Below are positions 36,085-47,700 of a stretch of DNA of 64,000 nt, piece after piece. A program made the position numbers and the translations under genes. The notes beneath the pieces are model-generated. The model was not told the DNA's origin. It saw only the letters and a list, made by a program, of their open reading frames with translations, and ran no database searches. How positions within the stretch are numbered: the stretch's first letter is position 1; the number at the start of each line of letters is the position of its first letter. Origin of the DNA: Mesocentrotus franciscanus (Eukaryota; Echinodermata; Echinoidea; Camarodonta; Strongylocentrotidae); contig CP137686.1 in assembly GCA_037976565.1 (NCBI GenBank), positions 26,373,828-26,437,827 on the forward strand, read 5' to 3'.

Positions 36085-37765
36085 CTAGACTAGTCGGCCG
36101 TCGGTACTAGTAAGTAGATCTAGACCCTAGGTCTAGTTTTAGTAAGTATTAAAGTAGATCTTGATCTAGGTACAGTCTACAGATCTAGACTAGATCTAGT
36201 AGGCCTAGATCTAGACCTATTCCAATTTGTACCCTTCTCGACAAAATTTCAAAAACGTTTCTTTGTCTGCTCCTTTTTCTTCCTACGTGAGTATAATCTA
36301 CGTCCTCGTACTTTTTTCTCTTCTCTCTCTCTCTCTCGAGCTCTCTCTGTCTTTTTTTTTTTTTTGGGGCAATCGCTCCCACTGCCCCCACCCCGCGTAG
36401 CCAGGGCCCTGGCTACGCGCCTGTACTAGTAGGGCAGGATGGCATCAGTCATTCGATTCCTTGACTTCCAACAAATATTGGAACAGGTGGGACAGTGAAA
36501 AGGTGTAATGTTTACTATTGCTACATCTTGTTTTACCTTCACTTATCAAAATGACAATCATAATATAGAGTCTAGACTAGAATAGTAGATTAAATGAACA
36601 AATTTCATCAATCAGACCCTACCTGATGAATTAAAGAGAGGAGCCGACCCTACTATACCCAAATCAGAGCTAGCACTTGTAGCAGAGGCTAACGAACAAA
36701 AGAGACACCTAGGTAGCTATCGCGTATCGATATCGCAACGAAAGTTCGCCCTTACTATTTTTTTGGATGTCGGTGTTTTTTAACCTAGACCAGCCATCCT
36801 TGCATCCTAACGCTGCATTTGATTGGCTCAAAAGTATTCTACCCGATTTGTTACCTCGTGTGCTCCGGCAGCTCCTCATCAATGCAATATTTAAAAAAGT
36901 TTTGGACCTGCATTATTTTTTTCAGAATCGACGTAGATTTTCTAGGCCTACATACGAACGCAGCGGAACTCGCTGAATTGTCCCATCAAATCATCGTGCT
37001 GGCACGCGACGCATGATGGAGGCTAATAAATGTGATAGCATTGAAATTCCAGTTAATTTAGTGGTAGGTAAATTGAAATTCGCATAGCCTAGGGCTAGGC
37101 CTAGATCTAGACCAATACAATAGTCTAGGTTTAGCTAGATTTCTAGACCAGCTCCAGGGAGCTCCGCCGCTGAAGTTAAGGCGTCGATCGGAGTTAGCCT
37201 AGATCTAGACCTATAATTGTATAATTAAATATAGATCTAGGTCTACTCTAGAGGCTTAGAGCAGGCCTTAAATTTCAATATTTTTAGGGCAAGGGCAAGG
37301 CCACTTTTCTGTAGATCTAGTGTAGGCCTACTGCTGGCACTACTGTGTAGTGTAGGGCACATTTCTATACTAGGTCTAGGCCTATATAGCCTATATTACA
37401 GCACAAATAGGTCTAGGAAGAATTGGAAAGGGCATAAAAAATCTCCAATTTAAGGCCAATGAGAGGGGCATTAATTGAGGCCAATCAAAAGGGCATCCAC
37501 GGCCATGGGCGGCATGGCCTTGGTGGCCTTGGATTAATTTAAGCCCTGTCTGTATAGTCGAGTCTAGATCTATAGTCTAGATCTAGACAGACTATCTAGG
37601 CCTATATTTATATATAGTCTAGAGAGTCTAGATCTATACCTACACCTATATCATCATCTAGATCTAGACCTAGACTAGTCTAGCTGGTCCTAGATCTATA
37701 TTAGATCTAGACTCAAGACAGTCTCTATACGTATAGGCCTAGGCCTAGTCTAGGCCTAGACTACA
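36085..37765. repeat. CTAG/GATCTAG-rich tract
   Basis: Unusually dense in TAGATCTAGAC, CTAGGCCTAG and related self-complementary words, most strongly at 36085-36220 and 37080-37765. There is no fixed period and no gene. A CT/T-rich run lies at 36310-36365. Confidence 0.8.
36631..36716. repeat. Fragment of the MULE-like TIR found at 49881-51344
   Basis: AGAGAGGAGCCGACCCTACT and AGAGGCTAACGAACAAAAGA match the right-hand TIR of that element, interrupted by ~25 extra bases. No partner end is nearby. Confidence 0.7.
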
Positions 37766-37780
37766 ACTTGTTGAGTGAGT

Positions 37781-37970
37781 CAGGGGCAGATCCAGCCGGT
37801 GGCAAGAGAGGGGGCCCAAAAAGGGGCCCACTTCGTGCGATTTTAAAAAATTTGTTTGACTCTGAAAATTGGAAAATCGTGCCGGTCGATTTTCTGCTTT
37901 TTTTGTTTTTGTTTTTGCTCAACAGGGGGGAAAGTGCTATTTTTCTGTTAACCACCACCCCTTGAGCTTC
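37781..37970. mobile_element. Truncated copy of the 1741-1990 hAT-like MITE
   Basis: Starts CAGGGGCAGATCCAGCCGG and continues with GGGCCCACTTCGTGC, the inverse orientation of the right half of the 1741 copy. The far end is lost. Confidence 0.65.
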
Positions 37971-38090
37971 AAATGTTTGGAATAAAGAATGATGACAATG
38001 GTCAAGTTTGTAATGTGTTGTAATTAATACAAAATTCAAGAACACTGATGAGGTGTGTAAATTTAAAAAGATTGATATAACCTGTGTTCC

Positions 38091-38272
38091 CTAAGAATAG
38101 GGACTTTTAGATTTTACACGAGAACGTGGACTGCCACGGTGACATCCTTTTAAGGTAATGTGACGTCCTTTTAAGGCACTGCCGGGCACGGGCCATGCAG
38201 TGCCTTGAAAGAATGGCACACGTGGCAGTTCATGTTCTCGATCGTCGTGTAAATCTTAGTAAAAGTCCCTAA
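38091..38272. mobile_element. Foldback MITE with TAGGGACTTTTA ends
   Basis: Inverted ends: GGGACTTTTAGATTTTACAC against TTAGTAAAAGTCCC, then GAACGTGGACTGCCACG against the GTGGCAGTTCATGTTC region. TA-like flanks. Confidence 0.75.
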
Positions 38273-38309
38273 TGATAACAATTTACTGGTACAGACACCC
38301 TACTATAAG

Positions 38310-39188
38310 TAGGGTGTCTGAACGATTTTTCAGTTTTCCCTTTTGGATCGTTTTTCACCATTTTGGTTGGATAATTGAAAAAATTATTCACTCAGAATAA
38401 TACATTTCAAATTTCAAGACTCACCGATGTTTCTATCAAAAGTTACAGCCCCTTCAATTCCCTACAATATTCATCCATTTTTGTAAGAATCGACGAAAAA
38501 GACGTACACGCAGAGTTATGTTGTTTTGCTAAATTTAGCACAACAGCTGAATTGCGCAATATGCAAGCGTACACATACGCGTGCAAGCGCGCGTGTTGCT
38601 TAACTGATGCGCGATCGGCAATCCATTGTCTTCAATGGGCACCCACTTCGGGTTTGTAGACACGCGGCCCGATGCATATTCATGTGCAGATTTTACGCTA
38701 TCACCATGGGTTCGGCGGCGCGGAGCTCACGCCTCCCTACTTAGCTGATCCGAAAAATGTGGGGAAGGGTATTTTCAAACTGTAATTGTTTGTGATCCCT
38801 GGGGCTAGCGAAAAATAAGCGTAGGGATATTTTCCTTACGACTGGGACTACTTATCGCCAGGGGCGTCATATCTCATAAGTGGCAAATTTCGAGTTAGCC
38901 AGGAAACAATGTTTAAATAGCTGTTTTGACCAAGATATTTTTAGAATTTTGAGATGACGCCCCTCTGGAAATATTGGAATTAATCTGCTCTTTCATATGA
39001 CACCTCATTTATTGAGTATCACCTTCAGGATCACAAAGAATAAAGGTTAATTTGAACTTCAAAAAAAAAAAAACAACTTTGACCAATTTTGCATGATCGC
39101 GTAATGCACATAGACTGCATAGGGATGCGTGCAATCTCTATGGGAAGGATTTTAGCACACAACATCGGGTGCGCGATCAGACACCCTA
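38310..39188. mobile_element. TIR element, 879 bp, with 7-bp flank duplication
   Basis: Starts TAGGGTGTCTGA and ends TCAGACACCCTA; flanked by CTATAAG at 38303-38309 and 39189-39195. The ORF at 38375-38659 has no recognisable domain. Alternatively the flanking CAGACACCCTACTATAAG is a direct repeat of other origin. Confidence 0.6.
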
Positions 39189-39744
39189 CTATAAGGCCCT
39201 AGAGGTATGTCGCAAAATTGGCTCGACAGAAATATGAGATGGAGAAATGATTTACAATTCTGGTGTGAAATATTATTGCAACGCTGTTGACAAAATTATT
39301 GCTACATGAATTAAGCTCTCTTTTTATAATTAGTTTCGATTTTGGTGTTTGGTTTTATGGACTGAAATCATTCTAAACAAATATTCATGTGTTTTGTTTT
39401 TAAATTACACTGCAATCCCTGTGTTGGGTGTAGACAGTGTTATTAGTAGCACTTAGGTGTTTTTGTAAATGTTTGAATGCTTAAATGCACCGTCCACGTC
39501 AAACCGGTTGAAATGTTGCAATTTTCAATTGACTTTGATCAAACCTGCATAAAATTAGCTTCAAAATAATATATTGCGTGTGGTATTTGCTTGGTTAATA
39601 GGCACTCAAATTAGTTGATAAACCAATTGAATATCGTTTGTTTCCTATTATACTGTTGAGTTTATTGACTTGTATCTATAAATTGGCCTTGGCAACTCAC
39701 AACCAGTTTGTCATGGATAGTCACAAATGTGATCTGTATATGCG

Positions 39745-40475
39745 TAATTCCGTTACCGGCAATAATACATGTAGTTTGTCATACTTTGTGTGATGTTCCT
39801 ACTTGCAAACCAATTTAATTTAGTTGTAAACTAGTGACTATATTAACACATATTGACATAAATTTCATCACTTCATGCCAATATTTGTTCAGAAAAGTCA
39901 TATTTACTTGCCATTTAACAATATAAAATAAGTGTTTTAATTCTGACAGTTTTTTAAAATTAAGTACACACATTTATGAAATGCTTTGCCGTTGAAATCA
40001 ATTATTGCAACCCCTGAAACAATGATACAACAAATAAGCCTACCTAATGTTTACGAAAGGACTTTTTGTCGAGCTTATTTCAGAAGATGTAATTCCGTTA
40101 CCATCATTTGTGTAATTCCGTTACCACTACCTCTCTTCAAAAAAACATCCAGCATAGATAAACCATGACAACTTCACCCAAAAAAATCTTGCCATGGGAC
40201 AGTCAACAATACAAGCACCCTTTATTTGCATTTATTCACCCCCAATTGCCTGCAGATTTCAGAGGAATTCTTTTCAAAGTCATTTAATTCCGTTACCGAC
40301 ATACTTTTGGTCCTGGGGAGTTTCGAATTTAGAAAAATAATTTTTTTAAATTTTGATTTGCTAACAGGTGCATAATACAGTAATTTAAAAAGATAAATAA
40401 TCAGCTAGGTCTAACCACCTGTCTACAGTATGTAAAAATAGAGCCCAAATTTCTCTGAAATGTAATTCCGTTACC
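39745..40475. repeat. Five copies of the dyad motif TAATTCCGTTACC
   Basis: Exact 13-mers start at 39745, 40090, 40113, 40285 and 40463, in AT-rich sequence. With the preceding G the motif is GTAA-TTCCG-TTAC, a dyad. The sequence between copies is not repeated, so this is not a simple minisatellite. I see no gene here. Confidence 0.8.
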
Positions 40476-40506
40476 GTGGAATTGCCCAGGTGCATCGTAT
40501 ACACAG

Positions 40507-41375
40507 AGGTTTGAGAATTTTTTTTTTTTTTTTGCTCATATCCTGCATCAAAAATTTATTGGTTTTTGATTGGTTGAGAGCTCATCACGTGACCAGAAAT
40601 ATTTCAACTATTTTAATGTTGCTCTGAAAAAGTACTATATGAGAGTAGGCCTACTATTTGGGGGTTGACATTTTTTTTTTGTTCTTTTTTTTCTTCAATT
40701 TGAAATTTTTTTAAAAAATCTAATAATTTGTGTTTATTTTTTATTCTTTTTTTAATAAAAATTGTTTAATTTTTCAAATTTTTCCCCAAAATTGTAATTT
40801 TTTTTTTAAAGATAAATTTTAGATGCAGGATATAAACCAAATATACCATGCCTTCTTTTCGAGGTACCGGTTAAAACTATGGGCCTCAGTGACTCCAAAG
40901 TACCATTTGCTTCGGGGCTGTGCCCCTCAGCAAATAGTACCGGAGTCACCTCTGGGGTTGAGAATTTTTTTTTTTTTTTTTGCTCATTATATCCTGCATC
41001 AAAAATTTATTGGTTTTTGATTGGTTGAGAGCTCATCACGTGACCAGAAATATTTCAACTATTTTAATGTTGCTCTGAAAAAGTGCTATATGAGAGTACT
41101 ATTTGGGGGTTGACATTTATTTTTTATTCTTTTTTTAATAAAAATTGTTTAATTTTTCAAATTTTTCCCCAAAATTGTAATTTTTTTTTTAAAGATAAAT
41201 TTTAGATGCAGGATATAAAACAAATATACCATGCCTTCTTTTCGAGGTACTGGTTAAAACTATTGGCCTCGGTGACTCCAAAGTACCATTTGCTTCGGGG
41301 CTGTGCCCCTCAGCAAATAGTACCGGTACTATTGGAGTCACCTCTTGCGCATAGTTTTAACCAGAACCTCTCAAG
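40507..41375. repeat. Tandem pair of ~400-450-bp units with internal hairpins
   Basis: Units begin near 40507 and 40957 (GAGAATTTT, T-run, GCTCAT, then ATCCTGCATCAAAAATTTAT) and end with a CCATTTGCTTCGGGGCTGTG hairpin followed by GCAAATAGTACCGG. In the second unit the hairpin extends to about 41241-41375. ATCCTGCATC recurs inverted as GATGCAGGAT within each unit. Confidence 0.8.
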
Positions 41376-41792
41376 ACAGTGTATATTTGTATACTATCAC
41401 CCCTGGCGCGAGCGCGCGGGCAAGGGTATAACGTACGTATAGTGTATGGGTATATGGCGTACGTTTCGAAATCGCATGCGCGTCATGCGTGAGAGCGTTT
41501 TTCAGACTGTCCAATGCGTGATGTCATGCAGAATGCGTGACACTTGCGGTAGCTCTGCTACTAGGCCTAATACTATTACTATCTATGACTATGTACCTTT
41601 GAATTATGCTGTGAAAAATGTCATGAAACATTCCCAACTTGTTACGTCTGCAAAAGTGCACAAGAATAAAAATGGGCTCAGTATCAGTTAGATCTATTAG
41701 TATTACATTAGTTTAAATATTTTTTTTCTTCTTTATTTCTAGTTCTGCTTCCACCCATTCTATGTCCTGTGAAACGATCAGGAACCACAATA

Positions 41793-44700
41793 ATGATCAA
41801 ATGGTGCAGTGCAAGATCATCGGCAATGATCAGTCAGGTATACATGTATTTATTCATGTACCTATCAATGTTTATATTTTCTTTCTTTATTATCTTTGAC
41901 TTATCACGTAATGCTCTGTAGGACATTCTACCAGCGGGATATAAGTACCATCTGTGCGACATCGACGAGTTGCCAGGATCAAGCTACTCGTTCAATGCTA
42001 ACCTGAGAGTGAATGTAGCAACTGAGGACCAAGCCGTCCAGTGGGTTGATGACTTCAAGAGATCATCCTCCTGCACATGGCGAGTTGCGCAGACATTTCC
42101 ATCATGTACTGGGAAATATGTTATCTTCAAAGTGAGTATTTCAAAATGCAATTCATGTGTTGTGTGATATCACATCCAATGTCAAAATTCCAATACTCCA
42201 ATAGAGACCAATAGGAGAGAAAACTTCTATTGGTCTGTAATGTTTTTTTGTTTGTTGGAGTCTATTTGGAGTCTAGGTGACCAATATAATTGAAACCTAT
42301 GGAGACCATTCAAACCATCAGAATGTTGTTGGACCAATTGCAACCTAAAGTAACAGACCCAGAATATAGCACCCATATAATCCAACAGACCAATATAATT
42401 GGAATCCATAGAGAACTCATAGAGACCAGAATCTTGTTGGACCAATATAAACCAACAGGACCCACAGAAACCAACATAAACATACCTAGAATAGGACCAA
42501 TAGAAACCAACAGGACCCACAGAAACCAACATAAACAGACCCAGAATAGGACCATTAGAAACCAACAGGACCCACAGAAACCAACATAAACAGACCCAGA
42601 ATAGGACCAATAGAAACCAACAGGAACCACAGAACCCAACATGAACAGACCCAGAGTAGGACCAATAGAAACCAACAGGACCCACAGAAACCAACATAAA
42701 CAGACCCAGAATAGGACCATTAGAAACCAACAGGACCCACAGAAACCAACATAAACAGACCCAGAATAGGACCAATAGAGACCAGTACAGCACACATATT
42801 GGCAGTCCAAGTTAAAGTCAACTGGTACTACCAGACCATTGTATGTTGGGCATACATTCATTTATTTTCACGGAAAATATATTTATCATGATCTAGCTGT
42901 CAAGCAAATGTTACAATGCACATCAACTTTGTCATTTGTATGAATTCTCTTAGGCAATCATTGACAAATAGATTGTGACCATGTTTTTCACCTGATTCAC
43001 AATGTAAAAGAAAAGTAAAAGAAAAAGAACAGAAAAGGAGAGGTGTCGTAGTCTAGTGGATCAGTCACCTGACTGCAAATCACAAGGTATGGGGTTCAAA
43101 TCCCAGCCCGACACTAACGTCCTTTAATTGGCAAGACATTAATCTACATTTGCCACTATCCACCCAGGTGTTAAATGGGTACCTGGTAGGATGCGAAATT
43201 TAATGTAGTTTGCTCAGCATTGTGAGCATCTGTAAGTTGACGCCTGGCTGGAATGTTACCCAGGGAGTGAAGAATGTGCATGTGCGATGTCCGGGGTAAT
43301 ATAAGCCTTTAGAGACATCGTTGATGTATTAAGCGCTATATTAAAGTGGAATATTATTATTACATGTATTACAGTCAAACCTGTCTATAGCGACCGCCCA
43401 AGGGAAACACAAAAAGTGGCCTTTGTAGACAGGTGGTCTTTGTAGACAGGTTCCTTTAGTACATGTTTCAATGAGAAATCATTTTCAAGGGAAACAAAAA
43501 ATGTGGTCTTGTAGGCAGGTGGTCTTTGTAGACAGGTGGTCACTAAAGCAGGTTTGACTGTAATAACCATGAAACAACTTGTACAACGTACTCGTATCTA
43601 CATGTATATATGTACGAGCTTGAAACTTCCAATCTGACACTCATATGCACTTCACTTCAAATGATCTTCATGATGGAGTAATCACAAAATTTAAAAGTCA
43701 CATTTGGTAGCCAGATGCAAATATTGATTAAAGGTCATCAGTTGATCAAAGGTTTCAGTAGGTCGAATTTGTAATATAGGCCTATTCAGGTTTCTGTTGG
43801 TAGGGAAAGTGGAATATTCGACCAACAAATTTTTTTTCTATTGAACCCACAGAAACCGATAGAAAATTAATATTGGACTAACAGAAACCTATCGAAAATT
43901 TCTAGAGGACCTACAGGAACCAATAACAAAATTCCCATTGGACCAACAGAAACCCACACAAAAAGTGTACTGGACCTACAGAAACCAATAGAATATTTCT
44001 ATTGGTTTCTGTGAGACTAATGGAAATTTTCTATGGGTTTCTAGATCTGTTGACCCATCAAATATTCCACTTTCTCTATTGAAACCAACAGAAACCAATA
44101 GGCCTATCGGTTTCTGTTGGTCCAATAGCCTATTGGAAATTCGACCCGGATTCTAGCTCTGCTATGAATTTATAACGAAAAATTGAGTATTCTGCTACAA
44201 AAACTTTTGATAGAAAACGTCACTGACATTACACAGCAAATGTGGTGGAAGTCAATTAATTTGAAAAGGCCATATTAAAAAAAAAAAAGTTGTCAAAATG
44301 TATTATATTGTATTTCTCCCCTTTTTTATTGATTTCCATTTGAACAGAAATCATACAGATGCCATCACAATACACGCCCAAAGCCTGGTGTTAATGAGAA
44401 AAGAAAAACACCATCTAAACACACCAACTGCCCAACAAGTTTCCAAGTGACTGTGAAGAATACCACGACGGCCAATAAACAGGAATCCCGGTAATTATTC
44501 CTTACATTCTCTTTATTATTCTAATGTAATTGGTAATAAATCCAGTTGTTATATTGATGGCAGCGATGGGCCCGTAATTCACGAGCTCAGATGAATGCAA
44601 GGCCCATATGAGCCGTTTGTTTTATCTTTAGATGGACCTCTTATTTTATCTGGAATTACAGTTTCAGTTTACATCTTTAAAAGTGCATGGAACAGCATTA

Positions 44701-47700
44701 ATAAAGATAGTAGATCTCATTATTAAAAGGGACTTGGTATGTAACAATATTCAGATGAGAGAAAACTGTTACTAATGTGGTTAATTCAATGCTAGATGTA
44801 CAATTATAGATGATCTGAAAGTATGAGTGAAAGCAGCATTGTTAACTATAATAATTTGGAAAACCTGTTCTGATCAATTTATAAATTCTCCCAGCTGAAT
44901 TATATTTCAATTAAAATTTTAGGTGAATGCAAAACGTCACAAAGTAATGAGGTAGCCCTTTTAAAATTTTCGGGAGGAAGGAAATTTATGTAAGTGTATA
45001 TTTGCCTTAGGAAGCAATCTCAAGTTTATTTCATGTTTACTTTAAAATTTCCATACTTCTAAATTTGCACCATTTCCCCTATCTTGTTTCATTATTTCAT
45101 TATGTTTTTATACACGATTTAACTTTTCAATACAGAAACAAGACAGACAGGCATTTGCCTGAATTTCCAGCAGTGGTCAAGCTTTGTTATCAACACAACC
45201 ACAACATCAGTTGTTCTGATGCTTTGAAGTATAGAGATGTTTCAAGAGAGACGACACAAAAGCTCAGAGAGCTATTCCACAGGAAGTACGGCCCCACTGC
45301 AGCATTGGAAGCGCTGAAATACCAACTTCAAGTGGAGCATGGAGACAAGTACTACAAAGTAGCAGCAGACAGAGCAGTATGTCCAGACATACAATACTGT
45401 TGCAGGTATACCTAGTCATTTTCATGCCCCCACCAGCTATATGTACCATGCACGGTGCAAATCACATCTGCTATAGCATATATGCGAATAAGACGGTTAT
45501 GGGTGTTCTGTCCATGTCCATACTGTGATAACATGAGAATATGTTAAGGTATATAGTGAATTTTTAAAGGCCAACTCCAGGTGTTTTTCATATTTCTCTG
45601 AATAACAAGAGTAAAATAATACAAATGGAATAGTGAAAATTTGATTAAAATTGAACAAAATAATAAGAAAGCTATGAAATTTTGTACTTTTGAAAAATTT
45701 CTGGAAACATTGATATGCATCGCATGGGTTGCATATGCAAATGAGTGAATTGATAATGTCACAGCCTCACAACTCGCCATATACAGTATGTTGTACATAA
45801 AGTTGTTTTAAAATTGATTTTTAAGCTGTAAGAATGTAAGCTTGATCTAACAGTTTCTAGAATGAATTTAAAATCATCATCAATACTGTAATAATAGAGA
45901 CAGACTTTTGAAGAATGTCTAAAAAAAAAATGTGGGTCAAAGGTCACAGGTCAATTTAATTGTGCTAAAAGATCTTGTGAACGTGATAACTGAAGAGCGG
46001 AATTTCATCCCTTTTGCTATCATAAAAATATTTAGAATTGTTGTTCATACACTTATTAGCTAGAATTTAAATTAACTGTTTATCTAAATTTTCTTAATTC
46101 AGATTATACCAGAAAGTCTTAAAGGAGAATAACAGTAATGCAAGCAGTGGGGAAGACACGATGGTTAGTGGCCTGAAGCATCTGGCTGATCAGTACAATG
46201 CCACAAGTGGAAAGATGGCTGTGGACGTCACAGATGACCATCAAGTGATAGCAGCCATCTGCACACCTTTAATGCGGCGTGTACATATCCTACACAAGTA
46301 CAGCAGCGAGTTGTGTTTCATGGATGCTTCAAGCAATATGGACAGGCCCAATTGCAAATTGTTTCTTCTGCTGACACACTCATGTGTGGGTGGTCTTCCT
46401 CTAGGTACGTGTTGTTTTAATTTGGCAATTAAAGGCATCGTTCAACAATGTTAAATCTGACATGCATGGCCCTACGTGATATGGTGAAATATTGAAGCCC
46501 TAAAAAAATTGCGCTTCAAAATGATCATGAGAAGTGCCTCAAAAAAGTAAAAATCTTTGAGTGACCCCTTTTACCATACTCATTTTACCCAATAGACTGT
46601 AGTGTTATAAAAACTGTTTGGAAAAAGAATTCTGAAATTTCCAATTCCAATCATGGATATCTTGATAATCAGAAGGCGATTGGCGTGTAAAAGTCATGGG
46701 ATTCATGTATGACCTAAAGGTTTATAATTATGATTGCAGCATGAGCTAAAACCAGGATTTTTTTTAGAACCTGAGGCAAAGTTACCCAATCCCTTTAATG
46801 CCCAAACTTCCAGTCCGTACATGCATGCATCCCTCAGTTGTGAAAATTATTTTCTTTAATGCAATGATTTTAGAAAAATTAATTATGGAAACTTGTATGC
46901 ATATATGTATGTGTAACTTCCCTGACTTAATTTTGGAGTCACTTAGAGATGAAAGGACATGCAAAGGTTAATTTATTTATGCTAAAATACATTGTTACTG
47001 TGATAGCTTCAGAAATGATCAATGAATCTAGATGAATTTTAAAGGTATAGTAGCCCTCATTTGCACTCCCTCACCAATTTTGATGAAATTCCATAGGTAG
47101 AATTCTTTGGGCGAGATAATTCACCCTCTTCAACTTTTAGAGCAAACAGACCCAACAGTTTTGAAATGAGAAGTGAATAGATTTCTTTAATTTTCTTTGA
47201 ATTAAACAGTTGTGATGTGGGGGTCACTAATCAAACTTCAAAGAAAATTAAAGAAATCTATTCACTGCTGATTTGAAAACTGCTGGCCCATGTGCTCTAT
47301 ATAATTTGAAGAGAGTAATTATCATGTCTAAGAGCATGGAATTTCCTTGAAATTGGGGAGGGTGGTGCAAATGAGGGTTACTACCTATAATACTATGCTG
47401 ACTTAATTGAGAACATCTACTTGGTTAAATTTAACCAAAAGATATAGGTAACCCTAGTCAAAATGGGCTCTGGAAAAATATATTTTTTTGCTATTTTTTA
47501 CTATTTATTTCCTATTTTTTGTGAATTTACCCTATTTAAACACTATTTTTTATTAAAAATAGATTTAAAATAGCATATGACTGCCTATTTTTTTCTATTT
47601 TCTACAAATAGGTGGTTTGATAACTATTTTTACCTATTTCTTGCTATTTTTCCCTATTCTTTTCGACTTAGATTTTTGTCACCCGATTTCGTCCTATTTT

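Noticed and set aside
41446..41691. 81-codon ORF just upstream of the MULE gene, considered as its first exon
   Set aside because: No donor joins it in phase to the next exon, and it overlaps repeat-derived sequence.
42227..42861. Minus-strand ORFs of 183-188 codons rich in Gly/Trp/Val/Leu
   Set aside because: Produced by the 55-bp minisatellite, whose unit is not a multiple of three, so every frame is open and repeats the same peptide.
43040..43110. Possible tRNA gene
   Set aside because: A and B boxes are present but the arms do not fold, and the sequence continues into a SINE body shared with 56620-56913.
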